From Curtobacterium aurantiacum (GTDB lineage: Bacteria > Actinomycetota > Actinomycetes > Actinomycetales > Microbacteriaceae), in the NCBI RefSeq assembly GCF_018598555.1, contig NZ_JAHEWN010000001.1, forward strand, positions 62,001 to 126,000: a stretch of 64,000 nt of DNA, read 5' to 3'. The first letter of the stretch is position 1; every line of letters begins with the position of its first letter. The position numbers were made by a program, and so were the translations under genes. The notes beneath the pieces are model-generated. The model saw only the letters and a list, made by a program, of their open reading frames with translations. It was not told the origin of the DNA and did no database searches. Shown piece after piece: positions 57,051 to 64,000 of this stretch.

Positions 57051-58049
57051 CTACGGGCGCAGGAGCACCTTGCCGACGCGGCCGGCGGTGTCGCTGGCGC
57101 GCACGGCGTCGCGGACCTGCTCGAAGGCGAAGGTCTCGGCGACGGGGAGCGTCAGCGAGCCGTCGAGCACGCGGGTGATGAGCTCACCGAAGAGCTGCCC
57201 CTTCGTCTCGGCCGGCATCGTCTTGCTGACGACGGAGCCCCAGAAGCCCTTCACGGTGAGCTGGCCGAAGATGACCTTGCCCGACGGGATCTCGAGCGTC
57301 GGTGACGCCATCGCGCCGAAGACGACGAGGGTGGCGTTCTCGCCCAGCACGGAGGCGATGTCGCCGGCGGCCTTGCCGCCGACGGACTCGACACCGGCGA
57401 TGATCGGGGCACCACCGGTGATCGCGGCGACCTGGTCCTGCCAGTCGTCGGCGTCGGTGGCGACGATGCGCTCGATGCCCTGCTCGCGGAGCTCGTCGAC
57501 GCCGGCGGCGCGACGGACGAGCCCGATCACGTTGATGCCGCGGGCGGCGCCGAGCTGGGCGACCATGCGACCGACCGCACCGTTGGCGGCGTTCTGGATG
57601 ATCCAGTCGCCCTCGTGCAGGTCGAGCGAGTGCAGCAGGCTGATGGCGCTGAACGGCATCGAGACGAGCTGGGCGGCGGCCTCGTCGGTCATCGCGTCCG
57701 GAACCGGCACGAGTCCGGCGGCGTTCGCGGTGTAGTACTCGGCCCAGACGCCGAAGGCACCGCCGGCGACGCGCTGGCCGACCTGCAGGTTCGTGACGCC
57801 CTCGCCGAGTGCCTCGACGACGCCGAGCGCCTCGGTGCCCGAGGCGGCGGGGAGCTCCGGCTTGAAGCCGTAGGTGCCGCGGACGGTCCACAGGTCGTGG
57901 TTGTGGATGGGGGAGAGGACCGTGCGGACGAGGACCTCGCCGGCACCGGGCGTCGGGACGGGGCGTTCCTGCACCTCGAGGACGTCGGCGGGCTCTGCGA
58001 ACGTCTCGTGGACGACGGCGCGCATGGTGGTGGGGGTGGTGGTGCTCAT
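57051..58049 (-). CDS. Zinc-independent MDR-family quinone oxidoreductase-like protein
   Basis: Medium-chain dehydrogenase/reductase of 332 residues, NADPH-binding by fold. Seen: GEVLVRTVLSPIHNHDLWTVRGTYG, GTEALGVVEALGEGVTNLQVGQRVAG, the dinucleotide-binding stretch WIIQNAANGAVGRMVAQLGAARGINVIGLVRR (about 145-176) and the C-terminal FAFEQVRDAVRASDTAGRVGKVLL. Cys and His zinc ligands of alcohol dehydrogenases are absent. It follows ohr by 3 bp on the same strand, so it belongs to the peroxide-response unit and may reduce reactive carbonyl or quinone products. Confidence 0.85.
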   Translation of the reverse strand: MSTTTPTTMRAVVHETFAEPADVLEVQERPVPTPGAGEVLVRTVLSPIHNHDLWTVRGTYGFKPELPAASGTEALGVVEALGEGVTNLQVGQRVAGGAFGVWAEYYTANAAGLVPVPDAMTDEAAAQLVSMPFSAISLLHSLDLHEGDWIIQNAANGAVGRMVAQLGAARGINVIGLVRRAAGVDELREQGIERIVATDADDWQDQVAAITGGAPIIAGVESVGGKAAGDIASVLGENATLVVFGAMASPTLEIPSGKVIFGQLTVKGFWGSVVSKTMPAETKGQLFGELITRVLDGSLTLPVAETFAFEQVRDAVRASDTAGRVGKVLLRP

Positions 58050-58052
58050 GGG

Positions 58053-58475
58053 TCAGTCCTCCGAGACGACGATGGTGACGTCGATGTTGCCGCGGGTCGC
58101 GTTCGAGTACGGGCAGACCTGGTGGGCCGCGTCGGCGAGGGCCTGGGCCTGGTCGTGCTCCAGGCCGGGGATGACGACCTCGAGCATGACGGCGAGCTGG
58201 TAGCCGCCGTTGCCGTTCGGGCCGATCGACACGCGGCCGCCGACGGACGAGTCGGTGATCTTCACCTTCTGGCTGCGGGCGACGCCCTGCAGCGCGGAGT
58301 GGAAGCAGGCGGCGTAGCCGGCGGCGAAGAGCTGCTCGGGGTTGGCGCCGTTGCCGGAGCCACCCATCTCCTTCGGGATGGCGAGGTCGAACTCGACCGT
58401 GCCGTCGCTCGTGGCGACGTGGCCGTTGCGGCCTTCGCCGGTGGCCAGGGCCTCGGCGGTGTAGAGGGCTTCCAT
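58053..58475 (-). CDS. ohr: Organic hydroperoxide resistance protein (Ohr, OsmC family)
   Basis: Thiol-dependent peroxidase that reduces organic hydroperoxides. From ATG 58475 it has 140 residues, the usual Ohr length. The two redox Cys are in place: Cys57 in GYAACFHSAL and Cys121 in VCPYSNATRGN. YTAEALATGEGRNGHVATSDGTVEFDL at the start and IGPNGNGGYQLAVMLEV in the middle are family marks. The ohrR gene lies upstream on the same strand, with a dispersed repeat between. Confidence 0.95.
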   Translation of the reverse strand: MEALYTAEALATGEGRNGHVATSDGTVEFDLAIPKEMGGSGNGANPEQLFAAGYAACFHSALQGVARSQKVKITDSSVGGRVSIGPNGNGGYQLAVMLEVVIPGLEHDQAQALADAAHQVCPYSNATRGNIDVTIVVSED

Positions 58476-58530
58476 GGGGTTCCTTCCTTGTGGGGCGGAT
58501 CGTGAAGTTGTGGGGTCGGTGCTCCGCATG

Positions 58531-58592
58531 CTCTCGCGCTCAGCGACAGTTCACGGGCGCGCGTGGGCGTGAGGTGTCGCTCAGCGCGAAAC
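58531..58592. repeat. Dispersed inverted-repeat element, copy 4, at the 3' end of ohrR
   Basis: 62-bp element with TCGCGCTCAGCGACA (58534-58548) and TGTCGCTCAGCGCGA (58575-58589) as near-perfect arms. It overlaps the end of ohrR by 12 bp and supplies its last codons and stop (minus strand GTT TCG CGC TGA), exactly as copy 2 does for oleD. Confidence 0.8.
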
Positions 58593-59063
58593 GGCGCCGG
58601 CGCCCGCGCCGGCGCCAGCGGGGTCGCGGTCCGGGTCAGCAGCCGCGTGCATCGTCTCGGTCAGCCGCTGCAGCGTCGCGATGAGCTCGGCGGCGGCGCG
58701 CTCGTCCGACAGCCCCATCCCGGCGGCGATGCGCGCGGGGATGCCGCTCAGTTCGGACCGCAGTTCGCGGCCCCGGTCGCCCGCGGTCACGGTGACGACG
58801 CGTTCGTCGGTGCTGCGGCGCTCGCGGCGGACCAGGTCGCTCTGCTCCATGCGGCGGAGCAGTGGCGAGAGGGTGCCGGAGTCGAGCTGCAGGTGTTCCC
58901 CGAGGCTCGAGACGGTCTGGTCGCCCTCGACCCACAGGGTGACGAGCACCAGGTACTGCGGGTACGTCAGGCCCCAGGGTTCGAGCATCGTGCGGTACGC
59001 CTGCGTGGTGGCGCGGGACGCCGCGTAGAGGGAGAAGCACACCATCTCGTCGGTCACGGGCAT
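58581..59063 (-). CDS. ohrR: MarR-family peroxide-sensing repressor OhrR
   Basis: One-Cys organic-peroxide sensor of 160 residues that represses ohr. The reactive Cys is Cys9 in DEMVCFSLYAASR, the signature of OhrR proteins. The winged helix (about 30-105) has LEPWGLTYPQYLVLVTLWVEGDQTVSSLGEHLQLDSGTLSPLLRRMEQSDLVRRERRSTDERVV. Residues after about 145 are a Gly/Ala repeat, and the last four (AVSR region) come from a dispersed repeat. The palindrome GTTGTGCACAAC (59088-59099) 25 bp upstream is its likely operator. Confidence 0.93.
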   Translation of the reverse strand: MPVTDEMVCFSLYAASRATTQAYRTMLEPWGLTYPQYLVLVTLWVEGDQTVSSLGEHLQLDSGTLSPLLRRMEQSDLVRRERRSTDERVVTVTAGDRGRELRSELSGIPARIAAGMGLSDERAAAELIATLQRLTETMHAAADPDRDPAGAGAGAGAVSR

Positions 59064-59087
59064 GCGTCCACACTGTCACGCAACACG

Positions 59088-59099
59088 GTTGTGCACAAC
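59088..59099. promoter_or_regulatory. OhrR operator candidate GTTGTGCACAAC
   Basis: Perfect 12-bp palindrome 25-36 bp ahead of the ohrR start. It lies where the core promoter should be. OhrR sites in other bacteria have comparable TTG-n-CAA symmetry, so autoregulation is likely; the ohr gene downstream would be read on the same transcript. Confidence 0.65.
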
Positions 59100-59170
59100 T
59101 CTTCGGAGTGGATGCCCAGGTCACGACGAACACGCCGACGGCCGAGGCGGTTAGGCTGACGTGACCCAAG

Positions 59171-60154
59171 ATGACCAGCAGCGACCTCGACACCACCACG
59201 ACCCCCGGCAACGGATCGGCGTCGTCCCACGGCAAGACGATCCTGATCGGTGAGCACGCCGTGGTGTACGGCGCACCCGCTCTCGTCCTGCCGGTGCTCG
59301 ACGCACGGGTCGTCGCGACGGTCTCCCCGGTCGCCGCCGACGCCGAGCAGCCCGGGCACAGCCTGCAGTCGACCGTGCACACCGGCCCGCTCGACCTCGC
59401 CCCCGCGGCCGTGATGCCGACCGTCACCGCCGTCACCGCGACCCTGCGCCACTTCGGGGTCACCGACCGGCACTTCCACGTCCGGGTCGACAGCGAGGTC
59501 CCGACGGCCAGGGGCATGGGCTCGAGCGCCGCGGTCGCCGCCGCCGTGACCGCCGCCGTCGCCGACGCCCTGGGCGAGACCCTCGACGTCGAGACCCACC
59601 ACGAACTCATCCAGGAGTGCGAGCGCGTCGCCCACGGCCGCCCCTCCGGCCTCGACGCGCGCGGTGTCGTAGCGTCCGCGCCGGTCTGGTTCGAGGGCGG
59701 GCACATCGAACCCGTCACGCTCGGCGCCCGGTTCACCTTCGTCGTCGCGGACACCGGCGTCCCCGGGCACACCCGACAGGCGGTGTCGGCCGTCCGCGCC
59801 CGCCACGACCAGGACCCGGCCGGCGTCGACGCCGTGGTCGACCGGATCGGCGCACTCGCACGACGGGCACGGGGGACACTGGAGAACGGCGATGCCCAGG
59901 GTCTGGGTGCCACGATGGACGCCGCGCACGACCTGCTCAGCACACTCGACGTGTCGAGTGACGACCTGGACCGGCTCGTCGACGCCGCACGTGCTGCGGA
60001 CGCCCTCGGCGCGAAGCTCACCGGCGGCGGGCGGGGCGGGTGCGTCCTCGCGCTCGCCACGGACGACGACCACGCGGACCGCATCGCGGCCGCACTCCGC
60101 GGCGCAGGGGCCGCAGCCACCTGGACCACCACGATCGGAGCCCGCGCTTGCTGA
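59171..60154 (+). CDS. mvk: Mevalonate kinase
   Basis: GHMP kinase that phosphorylates mevalonate, first kinase of the mevalonate route. The 327-residue product starts at ATG 59171 and shows GKTILIGEHAVVYGAPALVLPV (motif 1, about 21-42), the ATP-binding PTARGMGSSAAVAAAV (motif 2, about 111-126), a catalytic Asp in GRPSGLDARGV and C-terminal KLTGGGRGGCVLAL (motif 3). The next gene starts before its stop. It opens a five-gene cluster in the order of the Streptomyces CL190 mevalonate cluster, lacking idi. Confidence 0.95.
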   Translation: MTSSDLDTTTTPGNGSASSHGKTILIGEHAVVYGAPALVLPVLDARVVATVSPVAADAEQPGHSLQSTVHTGPLDLAPAAVMPTVTAVTATLRHFGVTDRHFHVRVDSEVPTARGMGSSAAVAAAVTAAVADALGETLDVETHHELIQECERVAHGRPSGLDARGVVASAPVWFEGGHIEPVTLGARFTFVVADTGVPGHTRQAVSAVRARHDQDPAGVDAVVDRIGALARRARGTLENGDAQGLGATMDAAHDLLSTLDVSSDDLDRLVDAARAADALGAKLTGGGRGGCVLALATDDDHADRIAAALRGAGAAATWTTTIGARAC

Positions 60155-61161
60155 ACGCCACCGCCGTCGCGCACCCCAACATCGCCCTCGTCAAGTACTG
60201 GGGGAAGGCGGACGCGCAGCTCGCGCTGCCCGCCACGGGCAGTGTCTCGATGGGGCTCGACGTGTTCCCGACGACGACCACCGTCACGGTGGACGGCGGG
60301 TCCGGTGACGGCGAGGAGGCGCGTGACCGGTTCACGCTGAACGGTCACGTCGTCGACGACGGTGCGCTGGTGCGCGTGCAGCAGTTCCTCGACCTGGTCC
60401 GCGCGCTCGCGGGGTCGTCCGAGCGTGCGTCGGTCGTGTCCGAGAACACCGTCCCCACCGGTGCCGGCCTGGCCTCGAGCGCGTCCGGCTTCGCAGCCCT
60501 GGCGACCGCGGCCGCCGCGGCGTACGGCCTCGACCTGTCACCGCGCGACCTGTCCCGCCTGGCCCGTCGCGGTTCCGGTTCGGCCACGCGCTCGATCCCG
60601 GGCGGTGTCGCCGTCTGGCACGCGGGCGACGACCAGGGCTCCTTCGCCGAGCCGATCCCGGCCCCGCCGATGGCCATGGTCGTGGTCACGATCGACGCCG
60701 GTCCGAAGCCCATCGGCTCACGCGAGGCCATGCGTCGCACCATCGCGACCTCGCCCTTCTACCCCGCCTGGGTGACCTCGACCACCGAGACCGTCGGCGA
60801 CATGCTGACCGCCTGCGCCGCGGGCGACTTCACCCGCATCGGCGAGATCACCGAGAGCAACGCGCTCCGCATGCACGCGACGATCGAGGGCGCGTTCCCG
60901 CCGATCCGCTACCTCAACGCCCGCAGCGTCGCCGTGTTCGACGCCGTCGCCGAGCTGCGTGCCGGCGGCACCGAGGCGTACGCCACGGCCGACGCGGGCC
61001 CGAACGTCGTCGTGCTCACGAAGCCCGAGGACCGGTCGGCGGTCGCCGGGGCGCTCGCGTCGCTGGGGGACGTCATCGAGTCCGGCACCGGACCTGCCGC
61101 GCGGGTGCTCCGCTCCGAAGAGATCGGGAGCAATCCCGACCAGAAGGAGTCCGCGCAGTGA
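60148..61161 (+). CDS. mvaD: Diphosphomevalonate decarboxylase
   Basis: ATP-dependent enzyme converting mevalonate diphosphate to isopentenyl diphosphate. The start is TTG 60148, seven bases before the mvk stop; 337 residues. Seen: AVAHPNIALVKYWGKAD (about 5-21), SVSMGLDVFPTTTTV, ENTVPTGAGLASSASGFAALA (ATP site) and RRGSGSATRSIPGG with the catalytic-type Arg/Ser region, and the C-terminal EAYATADAGPNVVVLTKPED with an Asp. All residues match the bacterial family. The stop overlaps the next start as GTGA. Confidence 0.95.
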   Translation: MLNATAVAHPNIALVKYWGKADAQLALPATGSVSMGLDVFPTTTTVTVDGGSGDGEEARDRFTLNGHVVDDGALVRVQQFLDLVRALAGSSERASVVSENTVPTGAGLASSASGFAALATAAAAAYGLDLSPRDLSRLARRGSGSATRSIPGGVAVWHAGDDQGSFAEPIPAPPMAMVVVTIDAGPKPIGSREAMRRTIATSPFYPAWVTSTTETVGDMLTACAAGDFTRIGEITESNALRMHATIEGAFPPIRYLNARSVAVFDAVAELRAGGTEAYATADAGPNVVVLTKPEDRSAVAGALASLGDVIESGTGPAARVLRSEEIGSNPDQKESAQ

Positions 61162-62240
61162 TCGAGTTCCGTGCACACGGCAAGCTGTTCGTCGCCGGCG
61201 AGTACGCCGTCGTCGAGCCTGGTCAGCCGTCCGTCCTGATCGCCCTCGACCGCGCCATCACGGCGAAGGTGCGCGAGGGCCACGGCGCGGGCAGCGTGCA
61301 CTCCGAGGAGTACGGGCACCTGCCGCTCACGTGGACCCGTGCCGAGGACGGCCTGGCGCTCGACCGCGAGCACCACCCCTACGACTACGTGATGGCGACG
61401 ATCGACCTGGTCGAGAAGCTCCGCGCCGAGCACGGCATCGCCCCGCGGTTCCACGACCTGCGCATCGAGAGCCAACTGGACGACGCCAGCGGCCGGAAGT
61501 TCGGGCTCGGGTCCTCGGCCGCGGTCACCGTCGCCACCGTCGGCGCCCTCGACCGCTTCTACGGCATCGGCCTGACGCAGCGTCAGCGCTTCCAGGTGGC
61601 CCTGCTCGCCACCATCCGGGTCAACCCCCGGGCATCCGGCGGAGACCTCGCCGCGAGCACGTTCGGTGGCTGGCTGCGCTACAGCGCCCCGGACCGCGAG
61701 CGCCTCGCCGCCATGCTCGGCGACCACGCCGTGTCGGCGATCCTGACCGATGGCGACGCGTGGGACGGCTTCGACGTCCAGCGGCTGCCCGCCCCCGAGA
61801 ACCTGCAGCTGCTCGTCGGTTGGACCGGCTCGCCCGCGTCCACCACGAAGCTCGTCGACGTGGTGCGTCGGCATCGCAACGGCGGGTACCAGGCGTTCCT
61901 CGACGAGAGCCGCAGCGCCGTCGACGACCTGACCACGGGCCTCCAGACCGGCGACGCCGAGCGCACGCTCGGTGCCCTCCGTCGCGCTCGCGGGCTGCTG
62001 CAGCGCCTCGGCGCGTCCGTCGGGTCGCAGATCGAGACCGAGCGTCTCGCGACCCTGTGCGACGTCGTCGAGGCAGCGGGCGGGGCGGCGAAGCCGTCCG
62101 GTGCCGGCGGCGGCGACTGCGGCATCGCGCTCGTCCCGGCGGACACCGACCCCGCCGGCATCCACCGCGCCTGGGAGGCGCACGACATCAGACACCTCAG
62201 CGTCGCGGTGCGAGCACCAGAAGGAGCCCTCGATGAGTGA
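61158..62240 (+). CDS. mvaK2: Phosphomevalonate kinase
   Basis: GHMP kinase making mevalonate diphosphate. From GTG 61158, 360 residues. Seen: AHGKLFVAGEYAVVEPGQPSVLIALDRAI (motif 1), GRKFGLGSSAAVTVATVGAL (ATP site, about 113-132), RVNPRASGGDLAASTFGGWLRY and AKPSGAGGGDCGIAL (motif 3). It overlaps mvaD by GTGA and mvaA by 8 bp. In Streptomyces CL190 an idi gene stands between this gene and the reductase; here there is no room for one. Confidence 0.94.
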   Translation: MIEFRAHGKLFVAGEYAVVEPGQPSVLIALDRAITAKVREGHGAGSVHSEEYGHLPLTWTRAEDGLALDREHHPYDYVMATIDLVEKLRAEHGIAPRFHDLRIESQLDDASGRKFGLGSSAAVTVATVGALDRFYGIGLTQRQRFQVALLATIRVNPRASGGDLAASTFGGWLRYSAPDRERLAAMLGDHAVSAILTDGDAWDGFDVQRLPAPENLQLLVGWTGSPASTTKLVDVVRRHRNGGYQAFLDESRSAVDDLTTGLQTGDAERTLGALRRARGLLQRLGASVGSQIETERLATLCDVVEAAGGAAKPSGAGGGDCGIALVPADTDPAGIHRAWEAHDIRHLSVAVRAPEGALDE

Positions 62241-63297
62241 CCTGCTCACACCGATCCCCACCAAGTGGGTCGGCCCGATCCGCGTCAGCGGCAACGCCGT
62301 GCAGGGGGAGCACGAGGTGCCCCTCGCCACCTACGAGTCGCCGCTCTGGCCGTCCGTCGGCCGCGGTGCCCGGATCTCGCGGATGGTCGAGGACGGCATC
62401 GTCGCGACCGTCGTCGACGAGCGGATGACCCGCTCCGTCGTGGTCCGTGCCGACAGCGCCGCAGCCGCCCACGTCGCCGCGGGGCAGATCCTCGCGCGCC
62501 AGGACGAGCTCGCCGCGATCGTGGCCGGGCAGAGCCGGTTCGCGAAGCTCATCGAGGTGCACCCGGAGATCGTCGGGGACCTGTTGTTCCTGCGCTTCGC
62601 GTTCACCACCGGTGACGCCTCCGGCCACAACATGGTCACGCAGGCGGCGGACAAGCTGCTGCCGGCGATCCTGGACTGGCAGCCGGGCCTGCGGTACGTC
62701 TCGGTGTCGGGCAACTTCTGCACCGACAAGAAGGCCACCGCGGTGAACGGCATCCGTGGTCGCGGTCGCAACACCATCGCCGAGATCGTGATCCCGGGCG
62801 AGGTCGTCGAGAAGCGCCTGCGGTCGAGCACCGCGCGCATCGTCGAGCTCAACATCGCGAAGAACCTGATCGGCTCGACGATCGCCGGGGCCATCCGCTC
62901 GGCGAACGCGCACTACGCGAACATGCTGCTCGGCTTCTACCTGGCCACCGGGCAGGACGCCGCCAACATCGTCGAGGGTTCCCAGGGCATCACGAGCGCC
63001 GAGGACCGTGACGGCGACCTGTACTTCGCGACCTCGCTGCCGCACCTGATCGTCGGCACGGTCGGCAACGGCAAGGGCGGGGACCTGCCCGTCGTCGAGG
63101 ACGCCCTGGTACGCCTCGGCTGCCGCGACGACCGCGAGCCGGGCGCGAACGCCCGCCGCCTCGCCGCGCTCTGCGCCGCCACCGTGCTGTGCGGGGAGCT
63201 CTCGCTCCTCGCCGCCCAGACCAACCCGGGTGAGCTGATGGCCGCCCACGTCGCGATGGAACGTCGCGGCGCGAAGCCGGCGGGGGGCGCAGCATGA
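62233..63297 (+). CDS. mvaA: HMG-CoA reductase (Streptomyces CL190 type)
   Basis: Reduces HMG-CoA to mevalonate, the committed step. From ATG 62233, right behind AAGGAG (62221-62226), 354 residues. Seen: VGPIRVSGNAVQGEHEVPLATYESPLWPSVGRGARISR (substrate-binding Glu), VVDERMTRSV, FTTGDASGHNMVTQAAD, SGNFCTDKKATAVNGIRGRG with catalytic-type Lys, and LPHLIVGTVGNGKGGDLP. The stretches strongly recall the Streptomyces CL190 enzyme, which uses NADPH. The start lies inside the upstream gene. Confidence 0.95.
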   Translation: MSDLLTPIPTKWVGPIRVSGNAVQGEHEVPLATYESPLWPSVGRGARISRMVEDGIVATVVDERMTRSVVVRADSAAAAHVAAGQILARQDELAAIVAGQSRFAKLIEVHPEIVGDLLFLRFAFTTGDASGHNMVTQAADKLLPAILDWQPGLRYVSVSGNFCTDKKATAVNGIRGRGRNTIAEIVIPGEVVEKRLRSSTARIVELNIAKNLIGSTIAGAIRSANAHYANMLLGFYLATGQDAANIVEGSQGITSAEDRDGDLYFATSLPHLIVGTVGNGKGGDLPVVEDALVRLGCRDDREPGANARRLAALCAATVLCGELSLLAAQTNPGELMAAHVAMERRGAKPAGGAA

Positions 63298-64000
63298 CCG
63301 GCGTCGGCATCCACGACATCGCGATCGCGACCGGACACCATGTGCTCGAGCTCGACGACCTGGCCGAGCGACTCGGCGTCGACCCGGCGAAGTACCACGT
63401 CGGCATCGGGCAGGACGCCTTCAGCGTGCCCGCCCCCGACGAGGACATCGTCACGATGGGCGCCGCCGCCGCGAAGGAGCTCATCGACCGGCACGGCGTC
63501 GACGGCATCCGAACGGTGCTGTTCGCCACCGAGTCCGGCGTGGACCAGTCGAAGGCCGCCGGCGTGTACGTGCACGGCCTGCTCGGGCTGCCGAAGGCCG
63601 TCCGCGTCGTCGAGCTGAAGCAGGCCTGCTACGGCGGGATGGCCGCGGTGCAGCTCGCCCTCGGCATCGTCGCCCGTGCCCCGCACGAGCGCGTGCTCGT
63701 CATCGCCGCCGACGTCGCCCGGTACGACGTCGACACCCCCGCCGAGCCGACCCAGGGTGCCGGTGCCGCCGCGATCCTGGTGTCCGCCGACCCCGACCTG
63801 ATCGAGATCGAGCCGGCGGCGGGCGTCTACACGGCCGACGTCGACGACTTCTGGCGGCCGAACGACCGCTCGACCGCGCTCGTCGACGGACGCCTCTCGG
63901 TGAGCGCCTACGTCAACGCGTTCGTCGGCGCCTGGGACGACCTGGCGGAACAGGGTGGGCCGGCGTACGACGACATCGCCCGGTTCGTGCACCACCAGCC
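63294..64000 (+). CDS. mvaS: HMG-CoA synthase (3' end beyond window)
   Basis: Thiolase-fold enzyme condensing acetoacetyl-CoA with acetyl-CoA. The window holds 235 residues from ATG 63294, which overlaps the reductase stop as ATGA. Seen: GIHDIAIATGHHVLELDDLAERLGV, catalytic Glu80 in LFATESGVDQSK, nucleophile Cys112 in LKQACYGGMAAVQLAL, and FVHHQ at the very end, where the catalytic His belongs. Length and motifs fit bacterial HMG-CoA synthases. It is the last cluster gene visible. Confidence 0.95.
   Translation, partial: MTGVGIHDIAIATGHHVLELDDLAERLGVDPAKYHVGIGQDAFSVPAPDEDIVTMGAAAAKELIDRHGVDGIRTVLFATESGVDQSKAAGVYVHGLLGLPKAVRVVELKQACYGGMAAVQLALGIVARAPHERVLVIAADVARYDVDTPAEPTQGAGAAAILVSADPDLIEIEPAAGVYTADVDDFWRPNDRSTALVDGRLSVSAYVNAFVGAWDDLAEQGGPAYDDIARFVHHQ

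Overview
The window is high-G+C actinobacterial chromosome: almost every gene ends its codons in G or C, ATG and GTG starts are both common, and neighbouring genes often overlap by an ATGA or GTGA. The gene set (classical mevalonate cluster, ole cluster with a fused oleBC, extended pst operon, alkaline-shock operon) fits Microbacteriaceae, and Curtobacterium or a close relative is my best guess. That is inference from memory of gene content, not a database match. I saw no rRNA, tRNA, CRISPR array, prophage or transposase.

Layout. 1-4432: a CitA/DcuS-type sensor kinase (cut by the window edge) divergent from a CitMHS citrate transporter with an 18-bp-period repeat between them, then a threonine aldolase. 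4433-15756: an extended phosphate operon behind a two-unit PHO box: pstC, pstA, a membrane-tethered pstS, an 867-residue exported protein, a second PstS-like protein with Ig-like repeats, a sortase-like protein lacking the catalytic His and Cys, then pstB. 15791-17935: a short lower-G+C patch with a small secreted protein and membrane proteins, then a TetR regulator. 18018-24559: a probable 5-oxoproline regulon (GntR regulator, DUF969, DUF979, DUF2891, pxpABC) tied together by two near-identical TTGTTGAACAA operators. 24696-29571: small hydrophilic protein, a compact alpha/beta hydrolase, two paralogous membrane proteins, a YeiH-type transporter and a DUF2975/XRE pair. 29651-34719: ABC-2 exporter, NarL-type two-component system, and a membrane protein with a winged-helix regulator.

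34846-39726: YCII protein, MFS exporter with a divergent TetR regulator, a secreted esterase, and a divergent pair made of a retropepsin-like protease (RimB type) and a RimK-type ligase fused to a TrkA-C domain. 39769-44721: oleA-oleBC-oleD for head-to-head long-chain olefins; oleBC and oleD are separated by a 146-bp step flanked by a 23-bp exact direct repeat. 44808-48425: a GGCT-fold membrane protein, then an alkaline-shock operon (two Asp23/Gls24 proteins, a Gls24-like protein, DUF2273, DUF6286, AmaP, CsbD). 48595-52667: AraC regulator with an extra helix-turn-helix, then csoR-copZ-copA. 52909-59063: pgi, an unknown protein, a sugar transporter with a clear promoter/operator, a quinone-oxidoreductase-like protein, and ohr/ohrR. 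59171 to the end: mvaK1-mvaD-mvaK2-mvaA-mvaS for isoprenoid precursors, without idi; mvaS runs off the window.

Two dispersed intergenic families stand out. One is a set of long palindromes, mostly between convergent genes, that look like two-way terminators. The other is a roughly 62-66 bp inverted-repeat element (copies near 43630, 44708, 54731 and 58531); two copies supply the last codons and stop codon of the neighbouring gene.
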